This document shows positions 43,935 through 54,003 of a DNA stretch of 64,000 nt, piece by piece (positions within the stretch are counted from its first letter, which is position 1; every line of letters begins with the position of its first letter). The notes under the pieces are model-generated. The model had not been told where the DNA came from. It worked only from the letters and a program-made list of their open reading frames with translations, and did not search any database. The stretch is taken from the NCBI GenBank assembly GCA_964368645.1, contig CAYJBY010000001.1, forward strand, positions 62,001-126,000, written 5' to 3'. The translations under genes were made by a program, and so were the position numbers. This DNA comes from JAEDHM01 sp964368645 (GTDB taxonomy: Bacteria > Bacillota > Clostridia > Christensenellales > CAG-1252).

Positions 43935-44875
43935 GAATAAAATCCTTAGGGCGGGTATCGCGTAATCGGACATTAATATATGGAAATATAATAATTTTTT
44001 ATAACGAAGATTAATTTAATTTAACGTGCGACACACGCGCGAGATGGAGGTTTTAGGCGAAAGTCACCGTTTTCTACGATACTTTAGACCGTTTTCGCGT
44101 TAAAAATTCAAATAATCGCAACAAAAAAAAGGCGTTAGCACAGGAAAAAATTATTTTTCGCGGCATTGCTTTCCTATCAGTGTAAACGTCAACCCCATTA
44201 CGGAATCGGAATTTCCCGTCAACGGCAGTAAAATTAAAGGCGGTAAAAATTACCATTGAGTTTAAGGCAATTTTCACTCGGAAAAAATTACCATAGGCTA
44301 AAAATATGTTTTACCGCCGTTAATTTACAGGCAAAAAGGGCGTACAAGCGAACAGGGGCTATCGTGAAACAGGGGATACCGCACAAAAGGGGCTATTGAG
44401 GAAAAAGGCTTGCTCGATATTATTTGGTGCTTTTCTTACAAGGAAATTGATATAGTGCTTTAAGGCGTTGAGAAGAACCTATTCGGCGTATTTTCCATAA
44501 CCCAATTGGAAATGAGCCTATAAATCAGCGAAAAAAGGACATTTCGGATTATCTCCATAGCAGAATAAAAAACAAACCTATTTTTCACTTGCAAAAATGG
44601 GAAAGAAGTGGTCGCCCGTATTAGGTACAGCGTATTTTCAACAGCTAGAATTTTCAAAGCTAAAACAATTCCCCCGTGTATCCCGTAATTGAGGATACCG
44701 ATAAAAAAATCTTAATTCACGAACGTAAGGAAAATCCGCGTCGGGAATATTGGAATGAATTAGCCACGAACGACATCGGACTTTTCAAGCCAAAGCCCCG
44801 AATTAAGCGTACTTTTTACTTCGCGTTAAGTTGACCGTTTCGCGACCGAAAAAGAAGCGAAAAAACGCTCAAAAT
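43935..44875. other. Long AT-rich stretch without a recognisable gene
   Basis: About 940 bases between the lipoprotein promoter and the sugar kinase gene. The few open frames here are short, lack ribosome sites and show no recognisable product. No tRNA or terminator-like hairpin was found. It may be a decayed region or hold an unrecognised small RNA. Confidence 0.5.
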
Positions 44876-44896
44876 GCAATATAGTATCGATTAAAC
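44876..44896 (-). repeat. 21-base repeat motif, copy 1 (minus strand)
   Basis: On the minus strand it reads GTTTAATCGATACTATATTG(C). Located 9 bases after the sugar kinase stop; an inverted copy lies before the kinase start. Confidence 0.6.
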
Positions 44897-44904
44897 GCAT
44901 TTTT

Positions 44905-45771
44905 TCAGATTGCGCCGAAGTGTTGTGTAGCCTCCGCTCCGAAAGTATTTGCCCTATCAAGAGCGCGGACAAGCAGCTCCTCGGTAATCGGTTCGAAAGT
45001 ATCCAACGCCGCCAAAAGTGCGCCGAAAAAGGCGTCTCCTGCGCCGGTGGTATCCAACGGTTTTACACGGATACGGGAATTAACCTCGCCGACTTTTCCT
45101 TTATAGCGGTAGGCACAGCCCTTTGCGCCCTCGGTCACAACGATTAACTGATTATCGAGTTTCGTGATGGCGGAGGCAATATCGCCCTCGCCGCAAAACA
45201 CCTCCAGCTCGTCCTCGGACAGTTTCAGCAAATCCGCGCTTTTCACAAATGGTGCAAAAATCCTTGCCGCTTCCTCTCGGCTCTCGTAAAGGTCGTCTCT
45301 GAAATTAACGTCAAAGCTGATTTTAACTCCCAGTTCCTTTCCTTTTTTGAATAACGCCTTCGCAAGCTCTCTGCCGCAAGGCTCGGAAAGCATAAGACTG
45401 CCCACGTGCAAAATTCTCAAATTCGGATAAGCGTTGAAGTCAATATCGTCTATGCTCAGGTTATAGTCGGCGGTATCGTGGCGGAAAAAAGTAAAATTCC
45501 TTTCTCCGTCTTTCAAGGCAACGAACGCGAGAGTGGTATTGCGCACGGAGTCGATGGAAATATCGGTCTTATCCAAACCGTAGGACAGTGCCTTATCGAT
45601 AAGGAAGTCGCCGATTACGTCGCGCCCCACCTTGCCGACAAAAGCGACCTTTGCACCTGCTCTTTTTGCCCCTACCGCCACGTTAAAGGGCGCACCGCCG
45701 CAACACGCCGAAAAACGGTTCTGCTCGTCGCCTATCATATCAGCCAAAATCTCTCCGACAGACAGTATCAT
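44905..45771 (-). CDS. PfkB-family sugar kinase (fructokinase-like)
   Basis: Phosphorylates a sugar, likely fructose to fructose-6-phosphate, using ATP. 288 residues, normal for fructokinases. The N-terminal GEILADMIG and CCGGAPFNVAVGAKRAGA match the PfkB signature 1 region, and LDTTGAGDAFFGALLA near residue 245 is signature 2 with the catalytic Asp. AAGGAG ribosome site. Mannose-6-phosphate isomerase lies divergently next door, so the pair may bring fructose and mannose into one pathway. No sugar transporter is adjacent. A 21-base motif occurs on both sides of the gene. Confidence 0.88.
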   Translation of the reverse strand: MILSVGEILADMIGDEQNRFSACCGGAPFNVAVGAKRAGAKVAFVGKVGRDVIGDFLIDKALSYGLDKTDISIDSVRNTTLAFVALKDGERNFTFFRHDTADYNLSIDDIDFNAYPNLRILHVGSLMLSEPCGRELAKALFKKGKELGVKISFDVNFRDDLYESREEAARIFAPFVKSADLLKLSEDELEVFCGEGDIASAITKLDNQLIVVTEGAKGCAYRYKGKVGEVNSRIRVKPLDTTGAGDAFFGALLAALDTFEPITEELLVRALDRANTFGAEATQHFGAI

Positions 45772-45800
45772 AATCCACTCCTTTTTGCGTTAAAAAACGC

Positions 45801-45820
45801 GTTTAATCGACACTATATGC
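45801..45820 (+). repeat. 21-base repeat motif, copy 2
   Basis: GTTTAATCGACACTATATGC, 30 bases upstream of the kinase start and in inverted orientation to copy 1. Confidence 0.6.
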
Positions 45821-46127
45821 TATTTTAGCTAACAAATTAGCTCTTTCTTTCGATTTTTTGCGACCTCTTTTTCGGCCCTTTTTCAATCCGTTTTTCGCTT
45901 GTTTTCTCGGCTTTTTTACGCGACTTCCACGCTGTAAAAGAGCTGTTTTCAGTCTCAAAAAGCACGACCGAGGGCGCATTTTCCAAACTCCTTTTCAACC
46001 GATACCGATACGCGCTTTTTCAACGATTTTCACGCTTTAAGGGGTATTCGGAACAAGGCAAGCCAAAACGAAAAAATGCATAACGCTCCCGTCCAATGAT
46101 AAACCCAAAAGGGTGCGGCTGTCAATA
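45821..46127. other. Divergent spacer without a gene
   Basis: About 300 bases between the kinase and the manA promoter. No ORF with a ribosome site and no clear hairpin were seen. Confidence 0.4.
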
Positions 46128-46156
46128 TTGACTTTCGCGTATAAAGGCGTTATAAT
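46128..46156 (+). promoter_or_regulatory. Promoter of manA
   Basis: -35 TTGACT (46128-46133), 17-base spacer, -10 TATAAT (46151-46156); followed by GGGAGG and the ATG at 46217. Confidence 0.85.
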
Positions 46157-46216
46157 CAAGTCAGTCGGCGGTAAGCCAGCGGTTTCTGCCGCAGTACAGT
46201 TAGGGAGGACAAAAGT

Positions 46217-47269
46217 ATGGACAAACAACAGCTTGTTTCGCAACCTATCTTTTTTGAGCGTAATCGGGTATATAGAGTTTATAAGGGCGGCGCAGGCTTC
46301 GACGCTTTTTGGCAGGACGGCAAAGAGGACAATATGTTCCCCGAGGAATGGGTAGCCAGTAAGGTCAAGGCAATTAATCCGCGGTATTTCGGAGAGAGAG
46401 ACGGCGTATCCGTCATAAAGGATACGGGCTTCTTTTTCGATGATTTACTCCTTAAATACCCCGAAGAGCTTTTAGGCGGAAGACGGTACGACTGCCTTGT
46501 CAAGTTTTTGGACAGCGCGATTCGGTTGCCTATGCAGGTTCACCCCACAAAGGAATTCGCAAAGCGGCATTTTAACAGCGAGTACGGCAAAACGGAGGCT
46601 TGGCTGGTGGTAGCCACCCGTCCCAACGCAAAAATCTACTTTGGATTTAAGAACGCTATTACAAAAGAGGAGCTTTCCGCACTGGAAGAACGCAGTGAAA
46701 TCGAAAAAGACGTTATGAGCGGAATTTTAGGCGGCGTGGACGCTAAGGTCGGCGATATGTATATAATCAAGGCAGGACTGATTCACGCTATCGGCGCAGG
46801 CTGTACGATTATCGAGGTTCAGGAGCCGACGGATTTTACCATTCAGCCGGAAAGGTGGTGCGGCGACTACCATATCAGCTACAATGAGGAATATATCGGA
46901 CTGGACAAGGACACCGCTCTAGACTGCTTTAATTACTCCTATTACGGCGAAAAAGCACTGGAATTGGCACGAATCAACCCTACAACCGTTTTAGACGACG
47001 GCAAAACGAAAATCGAGCGTTTAATCACCTACGATAACACTCCTTGCTTCGCGGAAAACCGCTATACCTTAACAGGCGGTTCGGTTGTGCCGAGTTACGG
47101 CCCGTCGGTATGGATTTTATTAGAGGGCACGGCGGTTATCGAGGGAGAGGACTACCGCAAAGAAATCCAAAAAGGCGATTACTTTTTCCTTCCCTATGCG
47201 GCGGAAAACCGCTTCAAAATCACCGCCGAACACGCCGTATTGGTGGAGTGCCTGCCAAGCAAACAATAA
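46217..47269 (+). CDS. manA: Mannose-6-phosphate isomerase, class I
   Basis: Interconverts mannose-6-phosphate and fructose-6-phosphate; zinc enzyme. The 350 residues contain the class I metal ligands: Gln and His of PMQVHPTKEFA near residue 110, Glu of KTEAWLV near 128, and His of GLIHAIGAG near 192, followed by IEVQEPTDFT. A C-terminal cupin-type domain ends the protein. Class I enzymes of Bacillota are usually shorter than E. coli ManA, as here. Strong promoter and GGGAGG ribosome site. It is divergent from a fructokinase-like gene, which uses the same hexose phosphate pool. Confidence 0.92.
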   Translation: MDKQQLVSQPIFFERNRVYRVYKGGAGFDAFWQDGKEDNMFPEEWVASKVKAINPRYFGERDGVSVIKDTGFFFDDLLLKYPEELLGGRRYDCLVKFLDSAIRLPMQVHPTKEFAKRHFNSEYGKTEAWLVVATRPNAKIYFGFKNAITKEELSALEERSEIEKDVMSGILGGVDAKVGDMYIIKAGLIHAIGAGCTIIEVQEPTDFTIQPERWCGDYHISYNEEYIGLDKDTALDCFNYSYYGEKALELARINPTTVLDDGKTKIERLITYDNTPCFAENRYTLTGGSVVPSYGPSVWILLEGTAVIEGEDYRKEIQKGDYFFLPYAAENRFKITAEHAVLVECLPSKQ

Positions 47270-47282
47270 TCACTTTTTTTAG

Positions 47283-47325
47283 CTTTAATCAACACTATAT
47301 TGCGGTTTAATCAACACTAAACCGC
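47283..47325 (+). repeat. 21-base repeat motif, copies 3 and 4 in tandem
   Basis: CTTTAATCAACACTATATTG(C) at 47283-47303 and GTTTAATCAACACTAAACCG(C) at 47305-47325, starting 14 bases after the manA stop. Consensus TTTAATCRAYACTA. Confidence 0.65.
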
Positions 47326-47389
47326 ATTTTTCGCTTGTTTCCCGACATATTCCCCAACCTTAATATTGTGATTCTCGTCACTTTTTCCC

Positions 47390-48350
47390 GATGTTTCCGT
47401 ACCCCTTTTCCCATATACTCTTACACCCCTTTCCCCCATATTTCTCCACCCTACACCGTACAAAAAAAATTGCGTTTGTTATAACTTGTTATGTTGATAT
47501 TTTACATTTCAATCAGCAGTCTTTTTTTGATTACGTTTGTTATAGTTTTATATAATGTGTTATCGATTTATGGACTTTTCTCTATCCAAAGCCATATACA
47601 CCCCACTGTCTTAATCCAGATTCACAGTATTTTTGCCGAACAATACTATCTGTTTGACCGTCACTTATATCAACACTTGCACGATAATATTGAACTTGCA
47701 AAAAACACATTAGCTAGTTTACGGTTCTATCCAACATACGTTTGTTACGCTTCGTTATACCGTGTACCCTATTCGCATAGTTCTGGGTTTTATCAATTTT
47801 TCTATTCGCTTCTGACTTCAATTTCTATCCGATTTATCCGCTTTTAACTGCAATTTTTTAACCAATTCTGGCTACATTTTTCTATCCGCTTTTAATTTAA
47901 TTCTTATCTGTTTTTATTCAATTTTCCCCCCCCAATGCTGTTGCACCTCTACTCAAAAATACTATAATTTCTGTTTGTTATAGTTTATTATAATTCTACA
48001 CAATCTATTTTTTCGATTAAGCCTTTTTGCGTTGTTCTCCTCATCTCATCTAAGGCAAGAAACACTTATTCTCATTTGTTTTAATTTGTTAAGCTGATAC
48101 TTTACATTTCAATTAGCCATCTTTTTTGATTTTTTGTTTGTTATACTTTGTTATACCGTATTTCTTGTTTAACGCAGTACACAACCTTATCGATTACAAT
48201 AGGTCGATTACGATAGGTTTTTGCCTTATTTTTCGGTATGTTCCTAACTATGCTTCAATGATTTACACGAGAATACCCTCTATTATCAAAGTTTTCGACA
48301 TTTTCGGTTTAAGTTATCTTAATAAGGTTTGTTATAATTTTATATATTGT
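47390..48350. repeat. AT-rich region with promoter-like repeats
   Basis: The word GTTTGTTATA or a near variant occurs at about 47474, 47535, 47973, 48074, 48136 and 48327, usually followed by a second TTATA. The stretch 47474-47545 is repeated, with changes, at 48074-48146, exactly 600 bases later, including TTTACATTTCAAT. Base composition is far more AT-rich than the flanking genes. No ORF here has a ribosome site. Confidence 0.65.
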
Positions 48351-48354
48351 GCTA

Positions 48355-48384
48355 TTGACTTAAGCAAGTTTAGTACAGTAAAAT
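48355..48384 (+). promoter_or_regulatory. Promoter of the large InlB/GLUG lipoprotein gene
   Basis: -35 TTGACT (48355-48360), 18-base spacer, -10 TAAAAT (48379-48384). The last copy of the GTTTGTTATA repeat ends at the -35. Confidence 0.75.
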
Positions 48385-48458
48385 AGATTTTACGTTATAT
48401 TATTTACGCGCGGGACGTAGTGCGCGTACAATTTGCAAAAAAAGTTTCGGAGGTCGTT

Positions 48459-51400
48459 ATGAAGTTGACTAAGAAAAATTGGCTGATTATTGTGCTTACA
48501 ATATTGATACTTGCGGCAACCTGTATCACGTTAAGCGCGTGTAAGGACGACGGCGGAGAGGAAGAGCCTACCATCGTACAACCCGAAAGACCTGTCGCTG
48601 TGGACGCAATCGACAGCTTCCGCATCAAGGAGGGCACACTTGCGAAGTATTACTACGTAGGCGATCAACTTTCTCTTGAGGTGGCGGTTCTGCAAATCAT
48701 TCTTAAGGCAACCGAGCCTGAGACTCCTGCCGAGGGCGAGACACCTGCCGAGGGCGAAACACCTGCCGAAGGTGAGACTCCCACCGAGGGTGAACCTCCC
48801 ACTGAAGGCGAGGGCGAGGGTGAAACTCCCGAACCCATTATTACCATCGTTGAAATGCCGATTACCGCCGATATGGTAAGCGGCTTCGATACCGCCGCGG
48901 TTTCCGCTGACGGCACAATGGTTATCACCTATCTCGAAGGCTACACTCTGGACTTCAAATACGAGGTTTTGGCTTCAAACGTACATTTTATAACCTTCCA
49001 CCTCAACGGCGGTTCGATACCCGTTCCCCCTGCGGACGATGAAGGCGACGAGCCTGCTGCGGCAGAAGAGGGCGAAACTCCCGAGCCTCCCATTGCCGAT
49101 CCCGTTGACACCACCCAGTACTACACCGTAGTAACCTTAACCGATGAAATTGTTTTCGGCAAATACAACTCTGCCGTAGGTTTAAGCGCACTGCTTAGCC
49201 TAGAACGCCTTTTCTACACCTTCGGCGGTTGGTACACCACTCCCGAATTTGACGGCGAGGCAGTGACTTCCGTAGCGGCTAACGGCGCGAATTACGATTT
49301 TTACGCAAAATGGATACCCGTTACTTACAATATCAACATTCACGGCTCCTACGGCAAGCAAACAGGCGTTGACGACGACAACAAGCCCATTATCGAAAAA
49401 GTCGAGCAGTCGTTTTCTCTTCCTTTCACCGTTGAGGACGACACGGTGGTTTTAGGCGACGCCAACGAGCTTTTCAAGACGAAATTCGCACCCTTCCTAA
49501 CTGCCGCAGGCACTGACAAATTCGTTTTTGTCGGGCTTTTCGACAACGCCGCTCTTACAGGCACAGCCGTAACCGAGGTAGATCCTTCCACCGGCTTGGA
49601 TAGGGATATTTATATCAAATGGACAGACTTCGTCACAGTAGAGTTAGCTTTAGGCGACTCCACCCTGCGCGTATATCCTCTTAACGCCAATAACGCACGC
49701 GTACTTGCGGAGGAAACCCTTATCATCAAGAGCGCGGACGGTACGGTCATCAACGGCGCAGTCAAACTAACTGCCGCCAACATCTCGGGCTTTGACACCA
49801 CAGCGGCAACCCCTGCGGACACCACCGCCAAGCTATCCGTTACCTACCTGTACAACGGCGTAACCTACGTTTTGAAATACGATTACATAGTGGTGGACGA
49901 GGGAAAAACCGCCATTTACTACAACACCAACGGCGGTACGATTCCGCCCACCGCTCAATACATTACCGAATACAACTTCGCAGAGGGCATAGCGGCCGTT
50001 AGCTCCCTGCCGATTCCCGTGAAAACAGGATACGATTTTGCAGGGTGGTACGTTGTTGCCAACGCCGCCGCCTTGCCGAAAGCCACCGACAAGGTTTTGA
50101 CCTCTTCTCCTGCCGTTGAAGCGGATGAGGAATTAGGCACCGCGGCAGTTGACGCTGTTTTGGCGGTCAAACCTGCTACTACCAATATCGGCACGCTGTT
50201 TTTAAGAGCGGCTTGGACTCCTACGGTTTACACCATACACTATATGAGCAATCAGGAGCCCAGCGAGGGCGAGGCAGCCGAGCTTATCGAGCTTTTCACC
50301 CAAGAATACAATATCGAATCCGTCACCAAGGAAGGCAAGGTTACTTACGACTACGTAACTCTTTGGACGGAAGCACAGCGCAGTAATTACTACTTTATGG
50401 GTTGGTACGACACCGAGAACCCCTTAAGCGGCGCGAGCTATATCACCACACAGCCCACAGGCACCTATGGCGAAATCTATTATTACGCCGACTGGTCGCC
50501 TATGGTTACCCGAATCGAAATCACTTCCGCCAACGTCTACAACGTCATCACCGACGCAGAGAACGGATTGACGCTCACCTCCAGTATCTTCCCCGTTAAG
50601 CCCTTATACGAATCCGTGCTTTACGTTTTGGTGGGAGAAAACACAGCCAACGTGCTGACCTACGAGCGTTATATCGAGCAGACCACAGGCGAAAAGGACG
50701 TTCATTATACCTTAGACAACGGCACCGAAATCCCCAACGTGATTTACAACGGCGTTCTCAAGGCAGAGTCCTACGCGGTAATTCAGCTAAAGGCTATCGC
50801 CCTTAACAACGGCGAGCAAGAGGACTGGACGGAAAGCGAGCCCTTCACCCTGACGGTGCAGGTGCCTTACGTACAGGTTTTGAGCCTTACCGCCGACGCG
50901 AAGGCTCTCTTCACGGGACAACCTGCCAAGCTGTTCTGCAATATCGATCCCGTTTCCGCTAAGGACGACAAAATTTCCAAAGTAACTTTCAGCGTTGAGT
51001 ACGTATCTGCCGACGGTGTCAGCACTCGTATCGATGCGTCCAATGGGCCCGATCTGATTATTTCCGACACGAACAATGTCGGCGAGTGGAGCATTATATT
51101 CAGCAATGGTAATTGGGAAGGCGGTTTCGTTTACGTTACCGCGTCAATCTCCGCGGCTGACAATGCCGGCGGCAAAGCCGTCCAAAGCGAGACTTATATC
51201 TTTAATATTCCCAAGGCAGTCGGCTCAGCAGGCGAGCTGGCGGCTATGGAAAAGGACGGACACTATTATCTCCAAAACTCCATTTCTTTAACCGATTACC
51301 TAAGCACNNNNNNNNNNNNNNNNNNNNNNNNNNNNNNNNNNNNNNNNNNNNNNNNNNNNNNNNNNNNNNNNNNNNNNNNNNNNNNNNNNNNNNNNNNNNN

Positions 51401-53964
51401 NNNNNNNAGGCGACACTTTGGATATCCCCTACGTGGGCGGTATCGCAGGTATCGTAAGTAACAGCGAAATCCGCAACTGCACCGTAACGGGCGTTATCGA
51501 CGTAATCGGCGGTCAGTACGTAGGCGGCGCGGTGGGTATGCTCTTCGCAGGCGTTTACGACAGCGTGACCTTTATCGATGTTACTCCCCAAAACACTCCT
51601 GCGGCTCAACAGCTGACCATTACCGTAACCAATCCCTACAGCGACGCATACGTAGGCGGTCTTGTAGGTTATCAGGAAAGCGGTAATATCGAGGACTGTA
51701 CGGCTCAGTGCGACGTCAGCGTTTCAGGCGGCACGGCGGTATATGCAGGCGGCGTAGTCGGCTATGCCAAAGACACCTTTATCAATAACAAAACCAAGTT
51801 ATCCACTATCGAAATCGGCGGCGACACCGCCGAGACCACCAATCTGGCTTATGTCGGCGGTGCGGCAGGCGCATTGCACAAGGCTACCGAAGGACTGGAA
51901 GTTACAGACACCACCGTTAAGGCGGTTCATTCAGGCAAAATACAAGCAGGCGGCATAGTAGGCTCCTCGCTTTCCGCAATCAGCGGCTGTGACGCAATAG
52001 GCATTTCTATCGAAATCGACGTTCCCGAGGCCATAACCGACGCCAAGCTGACCACCGCCAAAAACGTGGCATACGCAGGCGGCATAGTGGGTATCGGCAC
52101 CGAGCTGAACGACTGTACCGTAATCTTCGTCAACCGTACCCAAACCCACGAGCCTTACGTTTTAAGCGTTAAGAGAATGGCTGATTTGTACGTAGGCGGA
52201 GCGGCAGGGCAGGCTTCCGACGTTCTCAACCTTGCAGTTACAGGCAAAATCAGCGTGGAAAAGGTCACCGCCAAGCTGTATGCAGGCGGTATCGCAGGTC
52301 AATCCGCAGGCGAGGTCGGCGGCACCTTTAACGCAGACGCGGAAACAGTGGAAAGTATGCTGGAAATCGGTTCCTTAAGCACGGTTGCCCAATACGTAGG
52401 CGGTATCGCAGGCGAGGCGGTAACGGTTAAGAACTCCGAGGTCAAGAGCCGTATTTCCATACTGGCAAACGACAGCGGCAAGGCAGGCGACTTCTACGTA
52501 GGCGGCATAGCAGGCGACGCGGACGCCGTTGAAGACTCCGCTTATAACGGAGCTATCGCGGTCAACGGCAACAAGGCAATTTACGTAGGCGGTATCGCAG
52601 GCAACGCGCTGACGGTCAAAAATTCCGACGCGCAGAGCTTCACCATAGATGTAACGGCGGCGAAAAAAGCCGACGCTTACGTTGCAGGTATCGCAGGACA
52701 GGCAACACAGGAGATAAGCGGCTGTAACGCCGTCATCAACGGCATAACGGTCAGCTGTCTTATGGACGGCACGGCGTACGTAGGCGGTATCGCAGGACAG
52801 GTCAAGGGCGCGGCGAAAGCATTGACGGCAGTGCGTTTCAACACCGTAAGCGGCACGGCGTTCACCACGGGCATCAAGGCTCTTTCCGATTACAACGATA
52901 CCGCTTCCTCTAACGTCTGCGGCGCAATACTCAACGTAGGCGGCGTCGTAGGCAACGCGGCGTATGCGGATATTTCCGACTGTTCAAGTATAATTAACGT
53001 AACGGCGTCCTCCTTCGGCAAAACCGCGATAGGACAGGCGTTCGTGGGCGGTATCGCAGGTCAAACAGACGCGGCAACCCTTATCGCAAAGGCGTTTGCC
53101 ACAGGCTTTACCCTCAACGGTACGGCGTACAAAACGGCGTACGTGGGCGGCGCAGTCGGTCTTAACAAGGGCACGATTACCAACGCTTACAGCTACGGCG
53201 TAACAATAGTATGCAACCTCTCCTCTACGGGACTTATCGGCAACGTCGGCGGTTTCGTAGGAAGCAACGACGGCACGGTTTCCTCCGCTTATGCGGCGAA
53301 CTACGTCAACGGCACGGTGGGACAGCCCGGCACTATGAGCATAGGCGGTTTCGCAGGAAACAACACCAAGCTGATTCAAGGCTGTTTCAGCACAGGCTAC
53401 AGGCTGTTCAGAATGAAAAAGGCTGACGTAGAGGGTACTAACTCCGGCGTGATGTATATGGGCGGCTTTATAGGCAAAAACGAAGACGTGAAGAACTGCG
53501 CCATCAGCAACTGCTATTCGGACTCCCGTGCGTACGCCAGCGCGTTCGTAGGCGGTTTCGCAGGTATGCAGGGCGCGTCTGCGACTATGACGAGCTGTAT
53601 AGCCAAGGGCTTGGTCAACGGCGGCAGCTCGGACGCTGGCAGTAACGTCAACGGCTTCACGGGAACGGGCGCAACAGGCTACACGGGCTGCGTCAACTAC
53701 TGCTACGAGAACCTTACGGAAAACGTCCTCGGCGGCACTAAGCAGGTCAATACGGTAGGCGGCACGGCAACGACCAACGGTATCCGCAACTTTGCAAAGC
53801 TCGACCTGCTCAATGCGTCTATGTTTATCAACGTACTGCAATATAACCCCGAGGTTTGGCATATCGAAAACGGCTCCGAGCCTTATCTGACAATGGACGA
53901 GGAGATTTGGGTAATGGACGAGGAAGTCGGCTGTTACGTGTTCGTTGCGGCCGAAGAGGAATAA
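48459..53964 (+). CDS. Giant surface lipoprotein with InlB-type and GLUG repeats, interrupted by an assembly gap
   Basis: Two open frames, 48459-51307 and 51409-53964, are read here as one gene broken by 100 N. The first part (about 949 residues) has GGAGG, a lipoprotein signal ending at LSAC (about residue 28), a (T/A)PAEGE tandem repeat (about residues 87-127), and four or five InlB-type repeats ending in YAKW or ADW, with GGWYTTPEFDG as example. It ends in GELAAMEKDGHYYLQNSIS, the usual lead into GLUG repeats. The second part (851 residues) is a long array of YVGGIAG-type GLUG repeats with no start of its own. A gap length divisible by 3 would join them in frame. Likely an adhesin. No sortase motif is seen. 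Confidence 0.85.
51308..51407. other. Assembly gap (100 N)
   Basis: Exactly 100 unknown bases, a placeholder of unspecified true length, inside the giant lipoprotein gene. It probably reflects repeats that assembly could not cross. Reading frames that cross it are not real. Confidence 0.99.
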
Positions 53965-54003
53965 CGCAACAACCTAAAACAAAATAACTAAAAAGGACTT
54001 ATA

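Noticed and set aside
47491..48386. Two plus-strand frames of 86 and 118 residues in the AT-rich region
   Set aside because: No ribosome sites, extreme Phe/Tyr/Ile composition from AT-rich repeats, no family resemblance.
51244..51609. Open frames on both strands that read through the N run
   Set aside because: The bases are unknown and the length is a placeholder, so any reading frame through it is meaningless.
52984..53862. 292-residue antisense frame, and shorter ones, under the GLUG repeats
   Set aside because: Repeated Gly/Val/Ala codons give long antisense frames by chance; no start signal and no family resemblance.
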